From SHVO01 sp964576515 (GTDB lineage Bacteria > Pseudomonadota > Alphaproteobacteria > Rhodospirillales > Rhodospirillaceae), in contig CAZNUW010000001.1 in the NCBI GenBank assembly GCA_964576515.1, positions 1-64,000 of the forward strand: 64,000 bases of DNA, written 5' to 3'. The notes beneath the pieces were generated by a model that saw nothing but the letters and a program-made list of their open reading frames with translations, had not been told where the DNA came from and did no database searches. How positions within the stretch are numbered: the first letter of the stretch is position 1; each line of letters opens with the position of its first letter. Positions 10,079 through 17,433 of this stretch are shown piece by piece. Both the position numbers and the translations under genes were made by a program.

Positions 10079-10832
10079 TGGCCACCTTGCTCAAATATCG
10101 CGTCATCCAGCCGGTCATCGCATCGGCGACGATCCCGGCCCATTTCTCCTGTCCGGCCTCGTCCGCAATCAGATCCTGGCGGATCTCCAATTGCGCATGG
10201 GGCAGCATCTGCGCGAGGCCGTGACGTTTTTGGGCGTAGCCGTGCGTCACGCCCGAATAGGGTTCGTTGACGCCGACCTCGACGCCCGCCGTTTCGGAGA
10301 ACGCCCCGATCAAATAGTCCGCGAGTTCGCGGTCGTAGCTGAACATCACCCCGATATGCCACGGACGCGGCTTGCCCAATACGTTGAGCTGCGGCGTGAA
10401 ACTATGCAGGCACAAGACCGCGGGCAAGCGGCCCGCCCGGCGCAGCCGCGCGATCTCGCCGTCGATCGCGGCGTGGTAGGGATGGAAATAAGCGTCCGCG
10501 CGGGCAGCGCGGTCGGCGGCGCTTAAGTCCTGATTACCGGGGATCGGCGACCCGTCGCTGACGGAAGGAATGCTTTCGGGCTCGCCCAGCGGCCGGTTCG
10601 GATCGATCACCAGACGCGAGACGCGCGCGAGCACCGCCGGCGCGTTCATATGTTTCGCCAAACGCCGCGCGACGCCCGCCGCGCCGATATCCCAGGCGAT
10701 GTGACGCGCGAGCTCATCAGGAGGCAATCCCAAGTCACGCAAAGCCGGAGGCACGAGGTTGCCCGCATGATCTCCGGTAATGACGAGGTCGGCGACCGCG
10801 CCTGGATTGATAAGCTCGACGGCGTCAGTCAT
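10071..10832 (-). CDS. N-formylglutamate amidohydrolase family protein
   Basis: A 253-residue zinc hydrolase of the HutG-like N-formylglutamate amidohydrolase family. It has the opening DLVITGDHAGNLVPPALRDLG, HIAWDIGA and SRLVIDPNRP, then LCLHSFTP and the C-terminal EIRQDLI, all family landmarks. These enzymes remove the formyl group from N-formyl-glutamate; many alphaproteobacterial members lie outside histidine catabolism and their true substrate is unsettled. No hut gene is nearby, which fits that caution. It is operonic with DUF1244. Confidence 0.88.
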   Translation of the reverse strand: MTDAVELINPGAVADLVITGDHAGNLVPPALRDLGLPPDELARHIAWDIGAAGVARRLAKHMNAPAVLARVSRLVIDPNRPLGEPESIPSVSDGSPIPGNQDLSAADRAARADAYFHPYHAAIDGEIARLRRAGRLPAVLCLHSFTPQLNVLGKPRPWHIGVMFSYDRELADYLIGAFSETAGVEVGVNEPYSGVTHGYAQKRHGLAQMLPHAQLEIRQDLIADEAGQEKWAGIVADAMTGWMTRYLSKVANG

Positions 10833-10841
10833 CGCTGAGGA

Positions 10842-11240
10842 TCAGGGATGCCCCTTCGGCTTCGCCGGCGCCGCCGCCTCGGGCACATAGCGCACGAGAT
10901 CGCGGGAATCGCGGCCCGGGAATTTCAGGCTCAACTTGTCCTTGCCCGTGACCATGACCGCCATCGGATCTTGCGGTTGGCCTTCGATCGCAACGGTGAA
11001 CTGGCCGTCGCCTTCCTTCTTGTAGATCGCGGGGAAGACGCTCGGCGGCACCAGCGATCCTTCCACGGTCATGCCCTGGAACGAAATCCGGTCCAGCGTG
11101 AATTCAATGATCATCGCGTTGCCGTCGGGCAACTTGTCGATCCACTGGCCGACGATCGGGTCGTTTTCGGCCGCGAACGCCGACGCGCTCAGGCACAACA
11201 CAAAGCCGGCGACAGCCGCCGCGGACTTAAGGACTTTCAT
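10842..11240 (-). CDS. Secreted DUF2147-like protein
   Basis: A 132-residue exported protein. The signal peptide is MKVLKSAAAVAGFVLCLSAS ending AFAA-EN. The mature part, starting DPIVGQWIDKLPDGNAMIIEF and containing AIYKKEGDG, resembles the DUF2147 beta-barrel-like fold, here in a divergent form. ATG 11240 is preceded by AAGGGAG. The frame is open a further 27 codons upstream, but that stretch has no good start and would bury the signal peptide. Its function is unknown. It diverges from the EamA transporter gene across a small inverted repeat. Confidence 0.72.
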   Translation of the reverse strand: MKVLKSAAAVAGFVLCLSASAFAAENDPIVGQWIDKLPDGNAMIIEFTLDRISFQGMTVEGSLVPPSVFPAIYKKEGDGQFTVAIEGQPQDPMAVMVTGKDKLSLKFPGRDSRDLVRYVPEAAAPAKPKGHP

Positions 11241-11303
11241 GGGGCTCCCTTTGGGACAAAATGCCAACGATGCCCCACTATAGACCAGAAATTGGGCCGA
11301 TTG

Positions 11304-11322
11304 CATGGCATGTGTCGCCATG
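11304..11322. promoter_or_regulatory. Operator-like inverted repeat between divergent genes
   Basis: CATGGC-N7-GCCATG, a perfect 6-base inverted repeat in the 110-base gap between the DUF2147-like gene and the EamA transporter. A single regulator could act on both promoters. The short arms make chance occurrence possible. Confidence 0.3.
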
Positions 11323-11350
11323 ACATAAGCGGAAAAAAATAGCCGGTTTC

Positions 11351-12307
11351 ATGGACTCCCAGGGCCTTTCCGCCGACGCGGCCGCCAAAAGCGGCCTTCC
11401 GCCCCAAGCCGAGATGAAAGCACCATCCGCTTTCCTTGCGCGTTGGGGCACCGTCATTTTTTTCCTGGGCCTTGTTTGCACCACCTCGGCGCCGATCTTC
11501 ATGCGCCTGTCGGAAATCGGGCCCGTCGCCACCGGCGCCTGGCGCATGACCCTCGCCGTCCCCTTCCTGATCCTCCTTCTGAAGTTCGAGCGGTCCGACA
11601 GGACGGACAAACTCGACCGGACGGACTTCGGGCTTCTGTGCCTGGCCGGGTTGTTTTTCGCCGGCGATCTCGCCCTATGGAACTCGTCGGTCATCCTGAC
11701 CTCGGTGGCCAGCGCCTCGTTCCTGGCGAACTGCGCGCCGGTTTTCGTGGTCCTGGGCTCGTGGCTCCTGTTCCGAGAGAAGATCAAGAAGATGTTCATG
11801 GCGGGACTGGCGGTGAGCGTCATCGGCTCCGGCATCATGATGTCCGAAAGCCTGGATATGTCGGTCCGCAACTTCACCGGCGACTTCCTGAGCGTGGCAG
11901 CCGCGGCTTTCTACGCCGCCTACATCCTCGCCGTCGCCCGGTCCCGCAAGCGCGCATCCACCATGATGCTGATGGTCATCAGCAGCGCCGCATGCGCCAT
12001 CGCCCTTTGGATCATGGCGTTCATGCTGGAACCCGCGCTGTGGCCGACGACCGCCCGCGGCTGGTGGGTGGTCATCGGAACCGCGCTACTGACCCAGGTC
12101 GCGGGACAGACCTTGATCGCCCTGTCCTTGGGTTATGTCTCGGCCAACTTCAGCGCCTTGATCCTCCTGCTGCAGCCGGTCGTCCCGACGCTGGCGGCCT
12201 GGCTGCTTTTCAACGAAAGCCTGAGCGGATTGCAGGCCGTGGGCGCGGCCGGAATCGTCATCGGTTTGGCGCTGGCGCGGCCGGGCAATTCCAAGGCGCA
12301 AAGCTGA
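11351..12307 (+). CDS. EamA/DMT-family transporter
   Basis: A 318-residue inner-membrane protein of the drug/metabolite transporter superfamily. About ten hydrophobic helices are visible in two EamA repeats. The first contains TVIFFLGLVCTTSAPIFMRL and SVILTSVASASFLANCAPVF; the second contains GQTLIALSLGYVSANFSALI and LLQPVVPTLAAWLLFNESL, with the typical acidic residue near the end. The substrate cannot be told from the sequence. The first 28 residues are a non-helical extension, so a start at the internal ATG (EMKAPSAF) is possible. The ribosome-binding site at 11351 is weak. Confidence 0.88.
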   Translation: MDSQGLSADAAAKSGLPPQAEMKAPSAFLARWGTVIFFLGLVCTTSAPIFMRLSEIGPVATGAWRMTLAVPFLILLLKFERSDRTDKLDRTDFGLLCLAGLFFAGDLALWNSSVILTSVASASFLANCAPVFVVLGSWLLFREKIKKMFMAGLAVSVIGSGIMMSESLDMSVRNFTGDFLSVAAAAFYAAYILAVARSRKRASTMMLMVISSAACAIALWIMAFMLEPALWPTTARGWWVVIGTALLTQVAGQTLIALSLGYVSANFSALILLLQPVVPTLAAWLLFNESLSGLQAVGAAGIVIGLALARPGNSKAQS

Positions 12308-12388
12308 CGCCCCTTCTCCAATTCTTCTTCCGCTTCTTCTTTCGCATGTCTCTCGCCTAAGCCCGCGCCCAAGTGTAAGCTATTGCTT

Positions 12389-13840
12389 ATGAACGCAATT
12401 CCCCTTGGCCATCGCGGCCGTCAGGCAAAGATCATCGCAACGCTGGGTCCGGCGAGCCGCGACCCCGACGTCATCGCCGACCTGTACGAAGCCGGCGCGG
12501 ATGTCTTCCGCCTGAACTTCAGCCACGGCACGCACGAGGACCATGCGCAGTCCGTCGCCGCGATTCGCGCGCTTGAGAAAAAAGTCGGCCGCCCCATCAC
12601 GATCCTGATGGACTTGCAGGGACCGAAGCTGCGCGTCGGAAAATTCAAGAACGACGGCGCGGTGTTGAAAACCGGCAACGTGTTCCGGGTCGATCTCAAG
12701 GACGAGATCGGCGACGAGACGCGCGTGAGCCTTTTGCATCCGGAAATCTTCGCCGCGTTGAAGCCGGGCTCCAGCCTCCTGATCGACGACGGACATTTGC
12801 GTCTGCGCGTGCGTTCGTGCGGACCCGACTTCGCCGAGTGCGACGTGATCGTGGGTGGGGCCATCTCCAACCGCAAGGGCGTGAACGTCCCCGACGTGAC
12901 GCTGCCCATCCCGGCGGTGACGGATAAGGACAAAGCCGACCTCGCTTTCGGACTTACGCAAGGCGTGGATTGGGTCGCCTTGAGTTTCGTGCAACGGCCC
13001 GAAGACGTCGCGGAGGTGCGCCACCTCGTCGGCGGACGGGCCGGTGTGCTGTCGAAACTGGAGAAGCCCTCGGCGCTCGATCATCTGGACGGCATCGTGC
13101 ATCTGTCCGACTCCGTCATGGTCGCGCGCGGCGATCTGGGCGTGGAAATGCCGCTGGAGCGCGTGCCGGTCCTGCAAAAACGTATCATCCGCGCCTGCCG
13201 CCGCCAGGGAAAGCCGGTGGTGGTCGCGACGCAGATGCTCGACAGCATGGTGAAGTCGCCGGTGCCTACGCGCGCCGAGGCCTCGGACGTCGCCACCGCG
13301 GTTTACGACGGCGCCGACGCCGTCATGCTGTCGGCCGAAACCGCGTCCGGCATGTTCCCCGTGCGCGCGGTATCGACCATGCACCGCATCGTCTCGTCGG
13401 TGGAAAGCGACGAGCATTACGTGGCGCTGATGCAGGCGGGTCATCACGAGACGGAAGACTCATCGCCCGCGGCCATCACCGCGGCGGCGCGCCAGATCGC
13501 GCATACCTTGAAAGCCGCGGCGATCGTCACTTTCACCTCGTCGGGGTCGACCACCTTGCGCGCCGCGCAGGAGCGTCCCGATGTGCCGATCCTGTGCATC
13601 ACGCCGAATCTGGGCGCCGGACGGCGCTTAGGCCTGGTGTGGGGCGTTCATGCCGTGGTGGGCGATTTCATCCACTCGGTGGACGATATCGGCGATGTGG
13701 CGGTGAAAGCCGCCCTTCAATGCGGCATCGGACGCGACGGCAAGCCCCTCGTCATCACCGCCGGCATGCCGTTCGGCAAGGTGGGATCGACGAACATGGT
13801 GCGCGTGGTGTGGATCGGCGGCGAGACGACCGCCGGTTAA
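12389..13840 (+). CDS. pyk: Pyruvate kinase
   Basis: A 483-residue glycolytic enzyme converting phosphoenolpyruvate and ADP to pyruvate and ATP. It starts MNAIPLGHRGRQAKIIATLG and shows NFSHG, MDLQGPKLRVG, the active-site stretch VMVARGDLGVEMPLERVPV, ATQMLDSMV and DAVMLSAETASG. The length is normal. ATG 12389 has a weak Shine-Dalgarno; an in-frame TTG two codons upstream is less likely. Its TAA stop overlaps the convergent P-loop gene by 4 bases. Confidence 0.96.
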   Translation: MNAIPLGHRGRQAKIIATLGPASRDPDVIADLYEAGADVFRLNFSHGTHEDHAQSVAAIRALEKKVGRPITILMDLQGPKLRVGKFKNDGAVLKTGNVFRVDLKDEIGDETRVSLLHPEIFAALKPGSSLLIDDGHLRLRVRSCGPDFAECDVIVGGAISNRKGVNVPDVTLPIPAVTDKDKADLAFGLTQGVDWVALSFVQRPEDVAEVRHLVGGRAGVLSKLEKPSALDHLDGIVHLSDSVMVARGDLGVEMPLERVPVLQKRIIRACRRQGKPVVVATQMLDSMVKSPVPTRAEASDVATAVYDGADAVMLSAETASGMFPVRAVSTMHRIVSSVESDEHYVALMQAGHHETEDSSPAAITAAARQIAHTLKAAAIVTFTSSGSTTLRAAQERPDVPILCITPNLGAGRRLGLVWGVHAVVGDFIHSVDDIGDVAVKAALQCGIGRDGKPLVITAGMPFGKVGSTNMVRVVWIGGETTAG

Positions 13841-14472
13841 GGCCGGTTCGTCGCCAGCCATTGCGAAACGCCATCCAGAATCGCCCGGCTGCCGTTCGCG
13901 CGGGTTGCGGACGCGGCCTGCGCCGCGATCTCGGCGGCGAGCCCTTCAACATCCACCGCATCGAAGAACGCCACCGGCACGCCGACGGCGTTGTGCAATT
14001 CGGCGAAATAACGCTGTTGCGGCGCGATCATCGCAAGGTGGCGTTCAAAATTCCGGCGGCGCCGACTTTGATCGCCGTCTTTGCGTCTTTTGAGTTGGTC
14101 CGGCGGCAAACGAAGGACAGCGTAGAAGTCCGGAACCTCGATGTCGCCCGCCGTAACGGCGCGCCGAAAGAAGTCCACGATTTCGGCGACGGGGCCAAAC
14201 TCCGGATAAATCCAGCCATACCAGATGGGTTGGAAGGGATCGCCGTCGAACACGACCGGAGTCCCAGCCGCGGCGCGCTCCCGCGCGCGCGCGAATCGGT
14301 CGACCTGACGATGAAGGTACCAGTTGGCGCCGACACGCGGCACACCGGCGAACAGGTCGTTCACCTCTGGGATGACGGCGAAGCCGTGAGTCTCGGCAAG
14401 GCGGCGCGCGAGCGTCGATTTACCGACCGCGCTCGGTCCCTCAAGACAGATGATGGGCGCACGTGATTTCAC
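13837..14472 (-). CDS. P-loop nucleotide kinase-like protein
   Basis: A 211-residue AAA/thymidylate-kinase-like P-loop protein. Walker A is GPSAVGKST near the N-terminus (in IICLEGPSAVGKSTLARRLAE), and the sequence looks like small-molecule kinases that recognise a phosphate acceptor (DRFARARERAAAGTPVVFDGD). No substrate is assigned. It starts with GTG at 14472 behind GGGGAG. It ends in a convergent 4-base overlap with pyk and is followed upstream by the rpmJ terminator. Confidence 0.75.
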   Translation of the reverse strand: MKSRAPIICLEGPSAVGKSTLARRLAETHGFAVIPEVNDLFAGVPRVGANWYLHRQVDRFARARERAAAGTPVVFDGDPFQPIWYGWIYPEFGPVAEIVDFFRRAVTAGDIEVPDFYAVLRLPPDQLKRRKDGDQSRRRRNFERHLAMIAPQQRYFAELHNAVGVPVAFFDAVDVEGLAAEIAAQAASATRANGSRAILDGVSQWLATNRP

Positions 14473-14514
14473 CGCCGACTCCCCTCGGCTTGTTTAAACC
14501 CCAGCGCGGCGTCC

Positions 14515-14548
14515 ACAAAAAATCAGGGCCGCGACGATGTCGCGGCCC
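14515..14548 (-). terminator. Rho-independent terminator of rpmJ
   Basis: On the minus strand, GGGCCGCGAC and GTCGCGGCCC form a 10-bp stem with a 3-base loop (14526-14548), followed by GATTTTTTG. It lies 37 bases after the rpmJ stop. Confidence 0.85.
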
Positions 14549-14584
14549 AGGTTTCTCCCCCAGCGAAGAACGCGAAACGCGCGC

Positions 14585-14710
14585 TCAGCCCTGGCGCGCT
14601 TTGAAGCGCGGGTTCTTCTTATTGATGAGATAGATGCGGCCCTTGCGACGGACGATCTGGCAGTTCTTGTCGCGGGTCTTCGCAGACTTCAGAGAATTAC
14701 GGACTTTCAT
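14585..14710 (-). CDS. rpmJ: 50S ribosomal protein L36
   Basis: A 41-residue ribosomal protein L36, encoded MKVRNSLKSAKTRDKNCQIV and ending NKKNPRFKARQG. It is the zinc-free C-minus type: only one cysteine (residue 17) remains of the four zinc ligands in the classical form. This form is usual in alphaproteobacteria. It is monocistronic, with its own terminator just downstream. Confidence 0.96.
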   Translation of the reverse strand: MKVRNSLKSAKTRDKNCQIVRRKGRIYLINKKNPRFKARQG

Positions 14711-14818
14711 GACACGATCTTTCGTAGCTGCGCCGGATGTTCCGTCGCCAAAATGAGGGCCGTTCTATACTTGCTCGTCCCGCCGGGCGCAACCCTCTTC
14801 GCCACGCCGGAGGCGATG

Positions 14819-15070
14819 TTATTTCGGCGGTGGAAGGCGATAGGGCGAATCCTTGGGCGGGGCCCCGCCCCGGTCCCACGCCGGCTTGGGCGCCAACGCA
14901 TCCCGGCGCATCCCCGCCGAACAATTGGACGCCGCCCGGCAGGCGCTTTCCGCCGTTCCGGCCACGCTATTCTTGAGGATTCGGCCCAGATCCGCGTCCG
15001 CGCAGCCACCTAGGGCCGCCCCAAGCACCGCCACGAATGCAAAACGCTTGAAGGTCATCAGCCGCCCCAT
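14819..15070 (-). CDS. Small lipoprotein, unknown
   Basis: An 83-residue predicted lipoprotein. Residues 1-23 (MGRLMTFKRFAFVAVLGAAL then GGC) form a lipoprotein signal peptide with the lipid-modified cysteine at about 23. The mature part has four more cysteines or near-cysteines (ESACRAASNCSAG) and a Pro-rich tail. I chose ATG 15070 because AAGGAGG lies 11 bases upstream; ATG 15056 is also possible. No family is recognised. It is divergent from the CbiX-like gene and shares the Fur-box-like region with it. Confidence 0.65.
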   Translation of the reverse strand: MGRLMTFKRFAFVAVLGAALGGCADADLGRILKNSVAGTAESACRAASNCSAGMRRDALAPKPAWDRGGAPPKDSPYRLPPPK

Positions 15071-15114
15071 AGATGCTATCGCCTCCTTATACGTCATTGC
15101 CGCGCCCCCTGCGA

Positions 15115-15139
15115 AATGCTAGTGATAATCACTCGCATT
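15115..15139. promoter_or_regulatory. Fur-box-like palindrome between divergent genes
   Basis: A 25-base near-perfect inverted repeat. The arms are AATGC-T-AGTGAT and ATCACT-C-GCATT around a central A; only one position of each arm is mismatched. It closely resembles the GATAATnATTATC-type sites of Fur in its AATGCnAgTGATnATCAcTnGCATT form. It sits 15 bases before the CbiX-like start and 45 bases before the lipoprotein start, where it could repress both when iron is plentiful. Confidence 0.7.
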
Positions 15140-15153
15140 TTATGGAGCTTGCC

Positions 15154-16062
15154 ATGAGCCTTGCCGGACGGAGCCTCGCCGCCCTCGCCCTCCTTTGCAC
15201 CCTTGCCTCGGCGGCCTCCGCCAAGGACGGCATCCTGCTCCTGGCGCACGGCAACCATGGCCCCGGCGGACACGGCGCAGCCGCCACCGGCCACGAACAT
15301 CACGCCGCGCCCAACCCGTGGAACGACAATGTCGAGAACGTCGTCGCGGCGCTGGACCCGAAATACCCCACCGAGGTCGCGTTCGGCATGGCCGAAGCGC
15401 CCGCGATCCAAGACGCCATCGCAAGGCTGGAGAAACGCGGCGTCACGCGCATCGCCGCCGTGCCGTTGTTCGTGTCCTCGCACAGCCCCATCATCGGCAA
15501 TACGCGCTACATCCTCGGCCTTCAGGATACGCTTGCGCGCTACACCAGCTTGAAGGACCTACCGCGCGCAAAGATGAGCGCGAAGGTCGCCATGTCGGGC
15601 GCGCTGGACGCGCATCCGCTGGTCAGCGAGATCCTGCTCGACCGCGCCCGCGCCGTCGCCAAGGTTCCGAATGAAACCGCCGTCGTGCTCATCGCGCACG
15701 GTCCGAACGCCGAGGAGGAAAACCGCCTGTGGCTGAAGGAAATGGCGACGCACGCCGCCTATCTGCGCGACAAAGGCGGCTTCACGGCCGTCGAAGTCCT
15801 GACGCACCGCAACGACGCCTCGGCCGAGATCAAAGCCAAGGCGCGCGAGGAATTCCGCACCAAGGTCGCGGCCAACGGCAAGACGCATCAGGTGGCGGTG
15901 GTGCCGCTGCTGATGTCCGCCGGCGGCATCGAAGGCCAGGTGCAGGGCGACCTCGACGGCCTGCCGCACGCCTTCGGTGCGCCGTTGCTGCCGCACGCGA
16001 ATATCGCGAAATGGGTCGAGGCGCAGGCCGCCGACCTGTGGAAGCGGATGGAAACCCGCTAA
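15154..16062 (+). CDS. Secreted CbiX-like chelatase-domain protein with His-rich segment
   Basis: A 302-residue exported protein with two CbiX-like halves. The signal peptide is MSLAGRSLAALALLCTLASA ending ASA-KD. The first half starts DGILLLAHGNHG and contains a His-rich insert (about seven His in residues 32-51), then AAVPLFVSSHSPIIG. The second half starts VVLIAHGPNAEEENRLW and contains VAVVPLLMSAGGIEG. CbiX proteins insert cobalt, nickel or iron into tetrapyrroles in the cytoplasm; an exported form must do something else or act on an exported substrate. The start ATG has GGAG 6 bases upstream. A Fur-box-like palindrome lies just upstream. Confidence 0.78.
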   Translation: MSLAGRSLAALALLCTLASAASAKDGILLLAHGNHGPGGHGAAATGHEHHAAPNPWNDNVENVVAALDPKYPTEVAFGMAEAPAIQDAIARLEKRGVTRIAAVPLFVSSHSPIIGNTRYILGLQDTLARYTSLKDLPRAKMSAKVAMSGALDAHPLVSEILLDRARAVAKVPNETAVVLIAHGPNAEEENRLWLKEMATHAAYLRDKGGFTAVEVLTHRNDASAEIKAKAREEFRTKVAANGKTHQVAVVPLLMSAGGIEGQVQGDLDGLPHAFGAPLLPHANIAKWVEAQAADLWKRMETR

Positions 16063-16069
16063 CGACGCG

Positions 16070-16534
16070 CTAGCTGGAGACGTTCAGCCTCTCAAGCACG
16101 CGCCGGCGCGCGGCGCCGCGCTCGAAATCCGAGACATAAACGAGGCCGGCGACACGGCGGATCATCGCGTCTTCATGGGCGTCGAGCACACCGTCGGCAT
16201 AGGCGACTTCCCACAACATCTCGATGATGTGAATGCGGTCGTCCTCGTCGAGTTCCTTGACCACCTTGTTGGTGAACCCAAAAAGCTGGCCCGACCGCGC
16301 GCTCGCTTCCTCGGCCACGTCGAAGAGGTCGTGAGCGTCCGCATCCGAAAGCGCGAAGCGTTCGGCCAGTAGGCGCTTGATGGCGTCCTGCTCTTCCGCA
16401 TTGAAAACATCGTCGCGGCGCGCGGCCTCGACAAGCAGAGCGCCGACGGCAACCTGCAGGCCGCTGGCTTGATGGGCTTCGGTCTTGGCGGCTTTCACAT
16501 CGCCTTTGAGCAGGGAAAAAATCCGATCGATCAT
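16070..16534 (-). CDS. TerB-family protein
   Basis: A 154-residue helical cytoplasmic protein of the TerB/DjlA N-terminal family. Visible signatures include LQVAVGALLVEAARRDDVFNAEEQDAIKRLL and the acidic IHIIEMLWEVAYADGVLDAHED, where conserved acidic residues bind metal in TerB. A link to tellurite or envelope stress is only by family name. It follows the alpha/beta hydrolase by 12 bases on the same strand, so the two are probably co-transcribed. ATG 16534 is chosen over GTG 16537. Confidence 0.85.
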   Translation of the reverse strand: MIDRIFSLLKGDVKAAKTEAHQASGLQVAVGALLVEAARRDDVFNAEEQDAIKRLLAERFALSDADAHDLFDVAEEASARSGQLFGFTNKVVKELDEDDRIHIIEMLWEVAYADGVLDAHEDAMIRRVAGLVYVSDFERGAARRRVLERLNVSS

Positions 16535-16546
16535 CACGCGCCTTCT

Positions 16547-17245
16547 TTAGCCAAGCCAATAGCGGAAAAGGGCCGTCACCGTGCGCGGCCGCTCAAGGGG
16601 CGGAAGGTGCCCACAATCCTCGATGAACACCAGACGCCCGTTGGGCAAGCGGGCGGCCATCTCCTCTTGCACCTTGGGCGGACAGAGCTTGTCCTCACGC
16701 CCGGCGGCCACCAGGGTCGGGATGCGAATCGCCTCCAGATCCGTGCGGCCGTCCTTGCGCGCCATGATGGCGCGCTGCTGACGGATGAACGCGTCCTGCC
16801 CGACTCGCTCGGCCATTTCGAGCACCACATCGGCGACGGCGGGGTCACTCAACCGGTCGGGGTGGATCAGGTTGGGGAGCAAGCGGGGCGTGACACCCTT
16901 GAACCGGCCGATCTCGGTCAGATTGATGAGGGAGGCGCGATTCTCGCGCTGCTCCTCAGTGTCGGCCCGGGCGTTGGTGGCCATAAGGGCCAGACGCTCC
17001 ACCCGCTCAGGCGCCTGACGCATGACCTCCTGCGCCACATAACCGCCCAGGGACAACCCCGCGAGGGCGAAGCTGGGCGGGGCCACCGCCAGGAGCCGTT
17101 CGGCCATAGCCGGGACGGTGTCGTCCTGGGTCAGGTCGGCGACCGTGATTGTAAGCGGGTCTTTCAAATGGTCGATCTGGTGACGCCAGAGCGCCGCATC
17201 GCACAGAAGCCCTGGGATCAGAATGAGATGCTGGGGACGTGACAT
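16547..17245 (-). CDS. Alpha/beta-fold hydrolase
   Basis: A 232-residue hydrolase. It begins MSRPQHLILIPGLLCDAALW (oxyanion region), has the nucleophile elbow GLSLGG with Ser, the acid-containing GREDKLCPP loop and the histidine in CGHLPPLERP. The order and length match small esterases and BioH-like enzymes, but the substrate is unknown. It is the first gene of a unit with the TerB gene and diverges from the DEAD-box helicase. Confidence 0.82.
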   Translation of the reverse strand: MSRPQHLILIPGLLCDAALWRHQIDHLKDPLTITVADLTQDDTVPAMAERLLAVAPPSFALAGLSLGGYVAQEVMRQAPERVERLALMATNARADTEEQRENRASLINLTEIGRFKGVTPRLLPNLIHPDRLSDPAVADVVLEMAERVGQDAFIRQQRAIMARKDGRTDLEAIRIPTLVAAGREDKLCPPKVQEEMAARLPNGRLVFIEDCGHLPPLERPRTVTALFRYWLG

Positions 17246-17313
17246 AGGGGTTTACCGGGTCTCTCAGGCAGGTTGTAGGGCTGTGAAATCCCGTGCATTT
17301 ACGGGGTTTTACA

Positions 17314-17341
17314 TTGACAGAGTCAAACGAATACCTATGAT
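17314..17341 (+). promoter_or_regulatory. Sigma-70-type promoter of the DEAD-box helicase gene
   Basis: TTGACA at 17314-17319 and TATGAT at 17336-17341, with a 16-base spacer. Both boxes are near consensus. Transcription would begin near 17348, giving an 80-90 base leader before ATG 17434. The leader holds a short inverted repeat CCCG/CGGG. Confidence 0.7.
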
Positions 17342-17433
17342 GCCGCGCCAAGAGCCGGTCGCGTAAGCTGCTCCCGTTGACACCGGGACGAAGCAGCCCA
17401 TGTAAGAGCGCGACGGATACATTTTCCGAACCA

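Noticed and set aside
14585..14710. Suspicion that L36 is degenerate because its cysteines are missing
   Set aside because: The zinc-free C-minus form of L36 is a normal variant and the gene is intact with a terminator.
17377..17433. TTG start at 17377 for the helicase
   Set aside because: The added residues (TPGRSSPCKSATDTFSEP) are not helicase-like and there is no clear ribosome-binding site; ATG 17434 gives the usual N-terminus.
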